Below, piece after piece: positions 1 to 9,343 of a stretch of 64,000 bases of DNA (its first letter is position 1; the number at the start of each line of letters is the position of its first letter). The notes under the pieces were generated by a model. That model did not search any database. It was given only the letters and a program-made list of their open reading frames with translations, and was not told the DNA's origin. The position numbers were made by a program, and so were the translations under genes. The stretch covers positions 1-64,000 of the forward strand of contig JAJRPO010000021.1 of assembly GCA_024280735.1 (NCBI GenBank). The letters are read 5' to 3'. The stretch comes from Alphaproteobacteria bacterium. GTDB lineage: Bacteria > Pseudomonadota > Alphaproteobacteria > Rhodobacterales > Rhodobacteraceae.

Positions 1-1
1 A

Positions 2-139
2 GATGCCTACAATTACGCACGCAGATTGAAAACCCTCAACGGCCTCACGCCATTTGAATACATCTGCAAAATCTGGACATCTGAACCGGAAAGGTTCACT
101 CTAAATCCAACCCATCACAAGCTGGGACTATACACCTAG
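2..139 (+). mobile_element. C-terminal fragment of an IS481-like transposase (cut by window edge)
   Basis: Frame 2 reads DAYNYARRLKTLNGLTPFEYICKIWTSEPERFTLNPTHHKLGLYT*, the typical C-terminus of IS481-type integrase-core transposases. Confidence 0.75.
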
Positions 140-407
140 GGTGATTGCGAGGGTCAGGGTTGGAATAAAGATACGCATTGCGTTCTCCTGTTTGGTTTTT
201 CAGTGTCAGAAACGGTTTTCCGTCTCTGCCAACTAAGACGAAATTCCTGCGGGTTTATTCCGTTCCTTTTCCTGACCACTCAACCTTTGGCAGAAAACCG
301 CCGCGAAAAATCGGCAGGATTACGCTATGCGCAAGTTCTGACTTAACGCCCTCATCGCTGGTTCAGCTAAGAAGACCTGTCTGTTAACCAATGGGAAGAA
401 TAACATA

Positions 408-872
408 ATGGAACCGGAAATCTTATGTGCCAACCTTCAGTCTCTCACCATTTATGCGAGGTATTTAGCGGGAAACCGTGATTATGCGGATGAATTGATG
501 CAGGATGTTGCTGTGCAGGTTTTAGGCAACCTCGATAAAATAAACGACATCACACACCCAAAAGCCTATCTAAAGACAATGCTGTACAACCGTTTTCTGG
601 ATCAATGCCGCAAACAGGCGCGACTGCCGCCCCAGATTGGTATCGAAGATGGCGAAATCGAAGATACACGCAAAGATTGTTCATTGGAACTTACGGAAAC
701 ACATGCAGCGATTGCCCTGTTACCGACAGAACACCGAAAAATACTGCTGCTACGGGTTCATGATGACATGACTTACGAAGGTTTGGCAGAGCATCTGTGC
801 CTGCCTCTTGGAACAGTAATGTCCAGGCTAAATCGTGCCCGCGCGCAATTGCGGCAAGCCGTTGGGCGTTAG
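408..872 (+). CDS. RNA polymerase sigma factor, sigma-70/ECF (FecI-like)
   Basis: 154 aa; region-2-like DELMQDVAVQVLGNL and region-4 LPTEHRKILLLRVHDDMTYEGLAEHLCLPLGTVMSRLNRARAQLR. Confidence 0.85.
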   Translation: MEPEILCANLQSLTIYARYLAGNRDYADELMQDVAVQVLGNLDKINDITHPKAYLKTMLYNRFLDQCRKQARLPPQIGIEDGEIEDTRKDCSLELTETHAAIALLPTEHRKILLLRVHDDMTYEGLAEHLCLPLGTVMSRLNRARAQLRQAVGR

Positions 873-879
873 ACGTGAA

Positions 880-908
880 AGAGCCTCGGCACCGGATGCC
901 GAGGCTCT
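880..908 (+). terminator. Hairpin downstream of the sigma factor gene
   Basis: Perfect 12-bp stem agagcctcggca-ccgga-tgccgaggctct just after the stop; no strong T-run. Confidence 0.55.
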
Positions 909-1131
909 CCTCGAGATATGGAGGTGGCAAGTAGGGTGGTTAGCCCCCGGTGCCGGATGATGTATTCTGGGGGTTGCCCCTAAATACTTGCCCCGCACAT
1001 AACCTTAACCAGCCGTTCCTGTTTCCCAATAATCATTGGCACCTCCTCTCAGTTTGTTTCCGATAAGGGCAGCCTGCCACGGGTTGTGGAAATCACCAAG
1101 CTTTTTCTGCAAAAACCACTATATTTAGTAT

Positions 1132-1920
1132 TTACGCTGAAAACCGCAGGGAGAGGCAGGACATGCCACCGTCCAGTTTGGCGCATTCGGAATTGTTGAT
1201 TTCGCGTACCGAATAACCAGCATCAATCAACCGTTTCGCGGTTATTGGAAAGCCGGCAGGCATCAAGATCAGATCATTATAGCGGATCAAATTGGCACAG
1301 GCCTCTTCGCCGTCAGCCGTGTGAATAACAGTGTAATCCGCAAAACAACCAGAGGCGGCCAAGCGTTTGGTTGACAGGATGGTATCGGCGTCCAGCAAGG
1401 AACAATCGGTTTTGAAATGCAGCACACCGGGCGGTGTTTCGACCACGCGCAGGGTGTAACCCCAGACCGCGAGCAAAGCCGCCAACTCATCCACACCCGC
1501 GGGGTCTGTGCGTTCTGACAGGCCAACGAGAACTTCACGCGAAGTTGTTAGAATATCGCCGCCCTCAACAAAACCCGGGCCTTTAAGTTCCAAAACTTCG
1601 CCGTAAATAGCGCGCAAAGCGGGGGCTATTTCTGCCACTTCGCCCGCCCGTGTTGCGGCGCCCGGGCGCATCAAGATGGCCCCTTGGCGCAGGCAAAGGG
1701 CGGTATCTTCAACAAACACCGCATCCGGAAAACCCTCGAGCGGCGGCAGTTCGGTCACTTTTGCACCGGCCTCAATCAGCGTTGCCACGTAATCGGCGTG
1801 ATCGCGCAGCATTTGTTGCAAATCTGGCGTGCCTGTATCAGTGGCACGTAACCCGTCGATAATACTGGAACCGGGGCGCCGAGTAATTGCGTGCGTAAAG
1901 CTGTAGGACGGGTCTGACAT
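1132..1920 (-). CDS. Dimethylargininase (DDAH) / amidinotransferase family
   Basis: 262 aa; FPDAVFVEDTALCL, GPGFVEGGDIL, LHFKTDCSLLDADTIL, NSECAKLDGGMSCLSLR motifs. Confidence 0.85.
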   Translation of the reverse strand: MSDPSYSFTHAITRRPGSSIIDGLRATDTGTPDLQQMLRDHADYVATLIEAGAKVTELPPLEGFPDAVFVEDTALCLRQGAILMRPGAATRAGEVAEIAPALRAIYGEVLELKGPGFVEGGDILTTSREVLVGLSERTDPAGVDELAALLAVWGYTLRVVETPPGVLHFKTDCSLLDADTILSTKRLAASGCFADYTVIHTADGEEACANLIRYNDLILMPAGFPITAKRLIDAGYSVREINNSECAKLDGGMSCLSLRFSA

Positions 1921-2549
1921 TAGCGGGTATTCCTGTTTGGAGCGAGCATGTTTGCCAAGATACGAAACGGGATCAGCGCCAGCAATGCAAGCGCCAATTT
2001 TACCAACCAGTCAGCAATACCAAGACTGACCCAGAGCGGCGCGGCCGGACCCATGCCAAGGATTGGCAGGATACCCGCCGCCCAGCTGACGTCATTTGAC
2101 GGCTCGATAAAGGTCAGGCCAGTGGAAAATGCGATGGTGAAAAAGATCGCTGTGTCGAGAGAGGAGCCGATCAAGGTCGAGGCCAGCGGCGCGCGCCACC
2201 AAGCGCCACTGCGCAATCGATCAAAGATCAGCACGTCAACCAGTTGGGCAATCAGGAAAGCAGTGCCAGAGCCGATGGCGATGCGCAGGGTGACCAGCGG
2301 GCCAAACTCGCCCATAATCTGTGTGCCGATGAACGAACACAGGATGCCGATAACGAAACCGGCAAACACCACGCGGCGCGCCTGAGCGGCACCATACAGG
2401 CGGTTCATCAGGTCAGTGACCAGAAATGCGAAAGGGTAGGTAAAGGCCCCCCAAGTGAGCCAGTCACCGAGCAAGAATTGCACGAGGATATTTGAGGCGA
2501 CAACAACAGTTGCCATGGCGATGACGCCGATGATGAGACCACGATTCAT
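1920..2549 (-). CDS. Queuosine precursor transporter (YhhQ/VUT family)
   Basis: Multi-TM protein starting MNRGLIIGVIAMATVVVASNILVQF; FPFAFLVTDLMNRLYG-type motif. Confidence 0.85.
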   Translation of the reverse strand: MNRGLIIGVIAMATVVVASNILVQFLLGDWLTWGAFTYPFAFLVTDLMNRLYGAAQARRVVFAGFVIGILCSFIGTQIMGEFGPLVTLRIAIGSGTAFLIAQLVDVLIFDRLRSGAWWRAPLASTLIGSSLDTAIFFTIAFSTGLTFIEPSNDVSWAAGILPILGMGPAAPLWVSLGIADWLVKLALALLALIPFRILANMLAPNRNTR

Positions 2550-2632
2550 GGTTTTCTCCGTTTTGAAAAGGTAGCGGACACTTTGTTGGGCGCAGATAGC
2601 GGCTGGCATTGGGTTTTGCAAGGGAGTTTCTA

Positions 2633-2675
2633 TGCGCTCCGCGCGGGGATATTTAAGAGAACAAAGAAAGGGGGG
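2633..2675. repeat. Dispersed intergenic motif, copy 1 (tgcgctccgcgcggggatatttaagagaacaaagaaagggggg)
   Basis: Near-identical to 8577-8618 and 35045-35081. Confidence 0.85.
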
Positions 2676-2731
2676 CTTGGCGTTGCTAAAGTTTAGGGTA
2701 TTATCAGGGAAAACACGTTTTCGGAGTTGCG

Positions 2732-3376
2732 GTGGAAAACTGGACGATACATTGGTTGACAGCGGCAGGTGATCTGACGGAATGGGAGCGCCGGATCAAC
2801 ACCCAGATTGAGGCGGCCCATACCGCCCTGTCCCGTTTTATCGAGCTGTCGCCGCTGGACATCCTGATTGAGCGCAGCAGTGAAGGGGTAATTCCCGAGT
2901 TGGGCATGCGTGCCCGCGCCGAGCGCAGTAATTTGATTACCCTGCTGCTCGATCCTTATAGCGACAATTTCGACAGTGCCTTGGCGCGCGCCCAGGTCAC
3001 CCGCCAACTGGTGCGCGCCACGCATCTGGCGCAGCGGCTGGCCGGGCCTGGATACGGTTTCACCCTTGGCGGCGCGATGATCAGCGAAGGGCTGGCCGGG
3101 CAGTTCACACGGCTGGTTCTGGGCAGTGCGCCTGAACCGATGGACGTGGCTGTTCATGATCTGGAGAAATATTGGCCAGCCCAGCGCGAATTAATGACAC
3201 CCAAATACGACCACGGCCTTTGGTTTGAGGGCACCGGCGACAAGCCGCGTTGGCTGGGTCATACCTTGGGTTTCAAGCTGGTGGAAAACTGGTTGACCAG
3301 CGGGGCGCAAATAACGCCCCACCGGATGATTGATATTCCCGCGCCCAAAGTGATGAGCGCGGCTTTAGCAGCTTAG
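2732..3376 (+). CDS. DUF2268-like putative Zn-protease family protein, apparently lacking HExxH
   Basis: 214 aa; GPGYGFTLGGAMISEGLAGQF resembles the conserved DUF2268 block; no HExxH in the protein. Confidence 0.55.
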   Translation: MENWTIHWLTAAGDLTEWERRINTQIEAAHTALSRFIELSPLDILIERSSEGVIPELGMRARAERSNLITLLLDPYSDNFDSALARAQVTRQLVRATHLAQRLAGPGYGFTLGGAMISEGLAGQFTRLVLGSAPEPMDVAVHDLEKYWPAQRELMTPKYDHGLWFEGTGDKPRWLGHTLGFKLVENWLTSGAQITPHRMIDIPAPKVMSAALAA

Positions 3377-3743
3377 GGCGTGTCATCATTTGCCGCTTCG
3401 CACTGGTTTCCACCAAAAATCCGTCAATTCTGTTTCAATTGAGTGCGGACAGGGTTGCCCCTTTCAAACGAAATTGGACCTATAGCGTTTCGACTTTTGT
3501 CATTTCATCAAACAACGCATTTCCTATTTGAGCGTCAGCGAAAGACCGGGAAAAGGCGTTTCAACACAAAGTCGAAACGCTTTAAGTGGCGGATTTTTGT
3601 GAAATCCCGAAGGGACGCAGCCCATTTTGCCACCCGCTTGCAACTTTGCGCTTCCGATACCAGTATCGCTGCGCTCAAAGTCACGGCGCAGGTAACAAAA
3701 TGGGCCTGCGCCAGTGCGAAGCGGCAAATGATGACACGCCCTA
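3374..3743. mobile_element. MITE-like element with perfect 33-bp terminal inverted repeats
   Basis: 3374-3406 tagggcgtgtcatcatttgccgcttcgcactgg is the exact reverse complement of 3711-3743; TA at both outer ends fits a TA target duplication; nested internal inverted repeats; no transposase. Confidence 0.8.
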
Positions 3744-3774
3744 GGGCGTTTCAACACGCAGTCGAAACGCTTTA
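3743..3774 (-). terminator. Hairpin after the aminotransferase gene (gcgtttc...gaaacgc)
   Basis: gggcgtttcaacacgcagtcgaaacgcttta; near-identical copy inside the MITE at 3554-3584. Confidence 0.5.
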
Positions 3775-4956
3775 GCGATCCACTTCGGCAATCGCTTTAG
3801 CAATAATCGGCACGGTTTGGGCATTCAGCCCCGCCACGTTAAAGCGGCTGTCACCAATCATATAAATCGCGTTATCCACCCGCAGACGTTCCACTTGCTC
3901 CGGTGACAAGCCAAGGCGCGAGAACATGCCGCGATGCTGGGCCACAAAATCAAAACGATCCGAATTTGTTTCCAACCGCAGCGCGTCCGCCAATTGTTGA
4001 CGCAGGCCCAACATGCCGATGCGCACGTCTTCCAGTTCAGTCTGCCATTCTTTGCGCAGGGCATCATCCGTCAGAACCATCGTCACCAGCCGCGCGCCAT
4101 GATCCGGTGGAAAGCTGAAATTCAGCCGGTTCAGCGAGCTTAGCATGCCTTGGGTCATTTTGCTGGCTTTGGCCGTGCTGGAAATCGCCATCACAATGCC
4201 GGTGCGTTCGCGGTAAACGCCGAAATTTTTGGAACAACTGGCGGCAATCAACACTTCGGGGAAGCGTTTCGCCATCAGGCGGGTGCCAAAGCTATCCGCC
4301 TCCAGCCCGTCGCCAAAGCCCTGATAGGCAATATCGATGAACGGCACCGCGCCCTTGGCTTGCAACAGATCGGCAACCTCGCCCCATTGAGCCTCGGTCA
4401 AGTTGGCCCCTGTCGGGTTGTGGCAACAGCCGTGCAGCAACACCACGTCGCCTGCCTTAACCGCTGCCAAATCGCCCATCATTGCATCAAAGCTGACGTT
4501 ACGGGTCTCGGGATCGATATAGCTGTAGGTGGCGAATTTCACGCCGACGTAATTGATGATTGCCGGATGGTTTGGCCAGGTTGGGTTGCTCATCCAGATG
4601 GTGGCGTCCGGCGAGGCGGCTTTGATCAATTCCAGAATTTGGCGAATGGCACCGGTGCCGCCCGGCGTCGCTGCAAAGGACACACGATCGCGTGCAACGC
4701 TGTCATCCAACACCAGATCGGCCATCGCCGTATGAAAGCCGCCATCACCAATCAGCGCCACATAAGATTTTGTGGTCTCTGCGTCCCACAACTGGCGTTC
4801 AGCTGCTTTCACCGCACGCATAATCGGGGTTTCGCCCTTGGCGTTTTTGTAAACACCGACGCCAAGGTCGATCTTGTTATCTCGCGGGTCAGAACGGTAC
4901 ATTCCCGCCAGCAACATGATTTTATCGGGGGCTTGTTCGGTCAGTTTCTCAAACAT
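3772..4956 (-). CDS. Aromatic amino acid / aspartate aminotransferase (class I)
   Basis: 394 aa; KIDLGVGVYKNAKGETPIMRAVKAAE, LLHGCCHNPTGANLT, CSKNFGVYRERTG. Confidence 0.93.
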   Translation of the reverse strand: MFEKLTEQAPDKIMLLAGMYRSDPRDNKIDLGVGVYKNAKGETPIMRAVKAAERQLWDAETTKSYVALIGDGGFHTAMADLVLDDSVARDRVSFAATPGGTGAIRQILELIKAASPDATIWMSNPTWPNHPAIINYVGVKFATYSYIDPETRNVSFDAMMGDLAAVKAGDVVLLHGCCHNPTGANLTEAQWGEVADLLQAKGAVPFIDIAYQGFGDGLEADSFGTRLMAKRFPEVLIAASCSKNFGVYRERTGIVMAISSTAKASKMTQGMLSSLNRLNFSFPPDHGARLVTMVLTDDALRKEWQTELEDVRIGMLGLRQQLADALRLETNSDRFDFVAQHRGMFSRLGLSPEQVERLRVDNAIYMIGDSRFNVAGLNAQTVPIIAKAIAEVDR

Positions 4957-5812
4957 CAGACTCTCCTGTTACGATGTTTAGGTCATTATACATGCCCCAT
5001 TCGGACCACGAGCCGTCATAAACCGAATGGTCACAGTGGCCGATGCGTTCCAGCGCCAGATCCAGCACACAGGCGGTCACGCCAGAGCCGCAAGTGGTGA
5101 TGATCGGGCGCGACAGGTCTACGCCTGCGGCCTCGAATAGGGATTTCAATTCCGGCACGGGTTTCATTGTACCCTCGCGGGTCAACAGGCTGGCGAAATG
5201 CACATTCTTGGAGTTCGGGATATGGCCGCGGCGCAACCCCTCGCGGGGTTCTTCCTCAACGCCGGTAAACCGCCCGGCAGAACGCGCATCGACAATCTCG
5301 GCTTGTTTCAACTTAGAGGCCAGCGCCACTTGCGTTACGTCCTTGACCAACAGCGCATTGCGCCTTGCGGTCATGTGACGGTCGCGGATGATCGGCGGCA
5401 TATCCTCGGTTTCATAACCGTCGCGCATCCATTTCATCAAGCCGCCGTCCAGCACCGCCACATCCAATTGACCCATCAGGCGGAACAGCCACCAGACGCG
5501 CGGCGCGGAAACGATGCCCGCGCTGTCATAGATAATCACGCGGTGCCCGTCGCCGACGCCCAATTTGCGCATACGTGACATGAATTTTTCCAGCGGCGGG
5601 GCCATGTGGGGCAGCTCTGAATTGCTGTCTGACACATCATCAATGTCAAAAAACCGCGCGCCCGGAATGTGGCATTCGTTGTATTCCTCCAGCGGATCAC
5701 GCTCCGCCACCGGCAGATACCACGAGGCGTCCAGAATACGCACATCCGGCGCGTTCAAATGTTCCGCCAGCCACTGGGTTGACACAATGGTTTTGGAATC
5801 GCTGCTTGGCAT
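4949..5812 (-). CDS. sseA: 3-mercaptopyruvate sulfurtransferase (tandem rhodanese)
   Basis: 287 aa; WLAEHLNAPDVRILDASWYLP, HIPGARFFDID, active-site CGSGVTACV. Confidence 0.92.
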   Translation of the reverse strand: MPSSDSKTIVSTQWLAEHLNAPDVRILDASWYLPVAERDPLEEYNECHIPGARFFDIDDVSDSNSELPHMAPPLEKFMSRMRKLGVGDGHRVIIYDSAGIVSAPRVWWLFRLMGQLDVAVLDGGLMKWMRDGYETEDMPPIIRDRHMTARRNALLVKDVTQVALASKLKQAEIVDARSAGRFTGVEEEPREGLRRGHIPNSKNVHFASLLTREGTMKPVPELKSLFEAAGVDLSRPIITTCGSGVTACVLDLALERIGHCDHSVYDGSWSEWGMYNDLNIVTGESDV

Positions 5813-6005
5813 GAGAACCTCTTTTTCAGTTGTTCACTTTGGCATATCGCGATGGGGGGGGTAATTCAAGCCGCCATGGGACAAGCGCCGAAAAAGCGCA
5901 AAAGAAAACGCGCGCCCGTGCACCGTGACGCGCGATCCTCGAAAAACTGGTCTCAACAGATCACAGATAGGGGCGGTTTTGCGTGCTACAAGGGGCTTAG
6001 GCAGG

Positions 6006-7181
6006 TTATTTCGAGATATATTTCGCGGCGCCAATACCGGCAGCGCGCCCTGTCGCAAGGCAGGCATTCAGTAGGTAACCGCCCGTCGGGGCCTCCCAGT
6101 CCAGCATCTCGCCGGCACAAAACACGCCAGCGATTTCTTGCAGCATGAATTCATCGTTAAGGGCCGACTTGCAAACCCCACCGGCAACCGAAATCGCCTG
6201 ATCTATCGGCGCGGTGCCACTGTAAATCACCGGCAACATCTTGAGGTGGCCGGGCAATGCGCCCAGCGGTTGCGGCGGTTTGGCGCATTCTTGCAGCAGG
6301 GCGATTTTGGTCGGATCAAGGTTCAATGCTTTGCGCAGACTGTTGGACAGGGTATTTTTACGCGGCACTTTGGCCAATCGGGCGCTGATTTGTTCGCGGG
6401 TCAGGTCGGGCAGCAGATCAAGGGTCAGCGGCTGCCCCCCCCGAAACGCGGCGCTAAACCCATAGATCAACGAGCCTTCCAGCCCATCTTTGCTAATCAC
6501 AAACTCGCCTTTGGTGGTTTTATCACCGCAAGTCAGCGTCACATTTTTCAGGGCCGCGCCAAAATGGCGGGTCATGTGGGATGACCAATCAACGGTGATG
6601 CCCATGTTTGAGGGCGCGAAAAGTGACAATTCCACGCCGCGTTTCGCCAGCAGGCCCGCCCAATTCCCATCAGACCCAAGCCGCGCCCAGCTGGCACCGC
6701 CCAGCGCCAAAACCGTGGCTTTGGGTGAGAGTAGTTTACGCCCCTCTGGCGTCGAGAAATCCAGCGCATCCTCCTGCCAACCTTGCCACCGCCAGCGGCT
6801 ATGGAACGCCACATCTTTGGCCGCAAGCCGCGCCAGCCAGGCCCGTAACAATGGCGAAGCCTTCATGCTTTTTGGGAACACTCGGCCAGAACTGCCGGTA
6901 AAAACTTCTTGCCCCAAGGCTTGCGCCCAAGGTCCAACAGCCTCATTGCCAAACGCCCGCAAGCTTGGCTCCAGCCAATCTGACGCGGGTCCATAGGCCG
7001 CCAGAAACCTGTCAAAAGGTTCATCTTTGGTCAGGTTCAAGCCCGACTTCCCCGCCATCAGCAATTTGCGCCCCGCCGTGGGCATGGCATCGACAACCAA
7101 TACAGATTGCCCTGCATCCGCCAGCATTTCCGCCGCCATAAGCCCCGCAGGCCCGGCCCCTATCACAACTGCATCACTCAT
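6006..7181 (-). CDS. FAD-dependent flavoprotein, BaiN/YhiN family (TIGR03862-like)
   Basis: 391 aa; VIGAGPAGLMAAEMLADAGQSVLVVDAMPTAGRKLLMAGKSGLNLT and C-terminal FCAGEMLDWEAPTGGYLLNACLATGRAAG. Confidence 0.9.
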   Translation of the reverse strand: MSDAVVIGAGPAGLMAAEMLADAGQSVLVVDAMPTAGRKLLMAGKSGLNLTKDEPFDRFLAAYGPASDWLEPSLRAFGNEAVGPWAQALGQEVFTGSSGRVFPKSMKASPLLRAWLARLAAKDVAFHSRWRWQGWQEDALDFSTPEGRKLLSPKATVLALGGASWARLGSDGNWAGLLAKRGVELSLFAPSNMGITVDWSSHMTRHFGAALKNVTLTCGDKTTKGEFVISKDGLEGSLIYGFSAAFRGGQPLTLDLLPDLTREQISARLAKVPRKNTLSNSLRKALNLDPTKIALLQECAKPPQPLGALPGHLKMLPVIYSGTAPIDQAISVAGGVCKSALNDEFMLQEIAGVFCAGEMLDWEAPTGGYLLNACLATGRAAGIGAAKYISK

Positions 7182-8500
7182 ATGTTTGGCAACTTTCCGT
7201 CGCCTTTGATGTGCAACACGCGTTGGGGGAACGGGATTTCGATGTTGTTGTCTTTCAGCACATTCCAGATCAGGAACAGCACATCTGATTGGTATTTATT
7301 CTTGCCGTCATCAATGCCCTCAACCCAGAATTCCACCGAGAAATCTATGCCGCTGTCGCCAAAGCCGCGCAATTCGCAATCGGGCGGATAGGGTTTGTCC
7401 AGCACGTCCTTATGGGTCGCCACTGCCGCCTCTACCAGTGCCGGGATCAGGTTGATGTCCGTATCATAAGACACCGAAAAATCGGCTTCATAGCGGTTGG
7501 CCGACCCGCTGTCGGAATAATTCACTACCCGCGTGGTAATGAAATCTTCGCTCGGCACCACAATCCAGCGGCCGTCGAAAGTTTCCAGAATAACCGCGCG
7601 GGCGGTCATTTTTACAATTGTGCCTGCCTCGCCGCCGTCCAATTCGACAAAGTCGCCAACGGTCGCCTGTCCCTCGATCAGCAGAATCAAGCCGGAGATA
7701 AAATTGGAGGCGATTTTTTGCAGGCCAAACCCAAGCCCCACACCAATGGCACCGCCCAGAATCGCCAGCGAAGTCAGGTTGATGCCCATCACATTCATCA
7801 GCATCAAGAAGACGACGCCAAAAATCAGCGTCTCAACTGCCTTTGAGGTCAACTCGCGAATGGCGGGGCGCATCTCCTTTTGGCTCTTGATGTAGGTGGT
7901 TGAATGATCGTTCGACCAGCGGCCAAACCAAAACAGTACCGAGCCAAAGACCAATCCGCGTATCACCGCCAAAGCGGAAAAACTGATGTTGCCAAGATTT
8001 AGCACCATGCCGCCCAACCAGACAATCATCGGATCAAACACCCCCAGCGCATAAAGCGCTGCGGTGGGCACAAGGATGTATTTTCCCAGCAGTTTCAGAA
8101 ACGGATCATAGGCAATTTCATTAACCAGAATACGCGCCGCCAGAAAGAAAAACACCCGTTTACCAAAGGCAATCACTGCACCCGATCCAAACAGCGAACG
8201 GGTGATCTGCTCGCCCATACCAGTAAAGACATAGGCCAGAACCGGCAGCATCAACGGCAGGAACAACAGGATGAAACGCCGCGTGGTGGCGATGATATGG
8301 GTTTGATCCGTCGGCGGGGTCAGCAGTTTTTTAGCCAGCGGTGTGAGGTAGCGCGTGATGTAAAAAGCCGCAGCAAAGGCCGCAACCAACAGGCCAAACT
8401 GCGACCAGGCCGCCGCGCTTGTCAGCCAACCCAACGCCAGATCACTGGCCTGTTCGCCGTAACCGATCAGGTTTTGTACCATTGGATTATCAAAGTTCAT
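7178..8500 (-). CDS. Mechanosensitive ion channel, MscS family
   Basis: MscS core GGAIGVGLGFGLQKIASNFISGLILLIEGQATVGDFVEL; ATGA overlap with next gene. Confidence 0.92.
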   Translation of the reverse strand: MNFDNPMVQNLIGYGEQASDLALGWLTSAAAWSQFGLLVAAFAAAFYITRYLTPLAKKLLTPPTDQTHIIATTRRFILLFLPLMLPVLAYVFTGMGEQITRSLFGSGAVIAFGKRVFFFLAARILVNEIAYDPFLKLLGKYILVPTAALYALGVFDPMIVWLGGMVLNLGNISFSALAVIRGLVFGSVLFWFGRWSNDHSTTYIKSQKEMRPAIRELTSKAVETLIFGVVFLMLMNVMGINLTSLAILGGAIGVGLGFGLQKIASNFISGLILLIEGQATVGDFVELDGGEAGTIVKMTARAVILETFDGRWIVVPSEDFITTRVVNYSDSGSANRYEADFSVSYDTDINLIPALVEAAVATHKDVLDKPYPPDCELRGFGDSGIDFSVEFWVEGIDDGKNKYQSDVLFLIWNVLKDNNIEIPFPQRVLHIKGDGKLPNI

Positions 8501-8576
8501 TTTACGCCCCAAGTTTGTACCCTGCCCCCCCTTTACAAAAGTAATGACCTGCTGGCCATGGGGGAAAGAGTGTCGA

Positions 8577-8618
8577 TGCGCTCCGCGCGGGGATATTTAA
8601 AAGAACAAAGAAAGGGGG
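8577..8618. repeat. Dispersed intergenic motif, copy 2
   Basis: tgcgctccgcgcggggatatttaaaagaacaaagaaaggggg. Confidence 0.85.
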
Positions 8619-8635
8619 AAGAGCGCTTTTGCGTT

Positions 8636-9343
8636 TTAAGAAAGGCGTTTTATGGCTGATGGGTCGTTTTGATAAGCCGCGCGGTAGCACTCTTCGATGT
8701 TTTTTGTACTCAGATTAGGGTCGAACAGCCTGTTTATCGCGGCCACCTGTTGCGGCTTGGCAGCCATGGCATCAGCAGTGAGCTCTGCTAACCTATCCTC
8801 AAACTCGGCCAGTGGCACAATCATATCTGTCAGGCCACAAGCCAGCGCCTCCTCTGCGGTTAGCTTTTGCCCTGCCATCAGGATCAGCTTGGCACGTGCG
8901 GTTCCAATTAACGCCGCCATGCGGGTTACATCGGCTGGCTGAGGCAGAAAGCCACGTTTCAGAACAGGGTAAAAGAATTTCGTATCTGGCGTGCAAATGC
9001 GCATATCGCAGGCCAATACAGGCGCGAAACCACCGCCGGCAACAGTGCCGTTCAGGGCGGCGATTGTCAGGCAGGGCAAGGCGGCGATGGCAGCGGACAT
9101 TTCCGTCCACTCCGGCGCGCGGGTAAAGGCCTGCATGTCATCGGTGCTGGCCATGTCGGCACCGGCGCAAAACACGCGATCCCCTGCGCCTGTCAGGATA
9201 AAGGCCCGCAATTCAGAATCTTGGCGCGCAGCCTTTGCCGCATCGCGCAAATCAACCAGCATTTGCAAGGTCAGCGCGTTGGCTTTGTCCGGGCGGTTCA
9301 GTTTTACCCGCCACAGCCCGGTTTCATGGCTGACATTTATCAC
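8636..9343 (-). CDS. Enoyl-CoA hydratase/isomerase family protein
   Basis: 235 aa crotonase fold: LNRPDKANALTLQML, FCAGADM, AALNGTVAGGGFAPVLACDMRI. Confidence 0.9.
   Translation of the reverse strand: MINVSHETGLWRVKLNRPDKANALTLQMLVDLRDAAKAARQDSELRAFILTGAGDRVFCAGADMASTDDMQAFTRAPEWTEMSAAIAALPCLTIAALNGTVAGGGFAPVLACDMRICTPDTKFFYPVLKRGFLPQPADVTRMAALIGTARAKLILMAGQKLTAEEALACGLTDMIVPLAEFEDRLAELTADAMAAKPQQVAAINRLFDPNLSTKNIEECYRAAYQNDPSAIKRLS

Noticed and set aside
3443-3775. 110-aa ORF inside the MITE-like element as a transposase
   Set aside because: Too short, no DDE-type motif, and it runs through the terminal inverted repeat; treated as non-coding.
4150-5100. 316-aa + strand ORF across aminotransferase and sseA
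   Set aside because: Antisense to two recognised genes; typical spurious GC-driven ORF.
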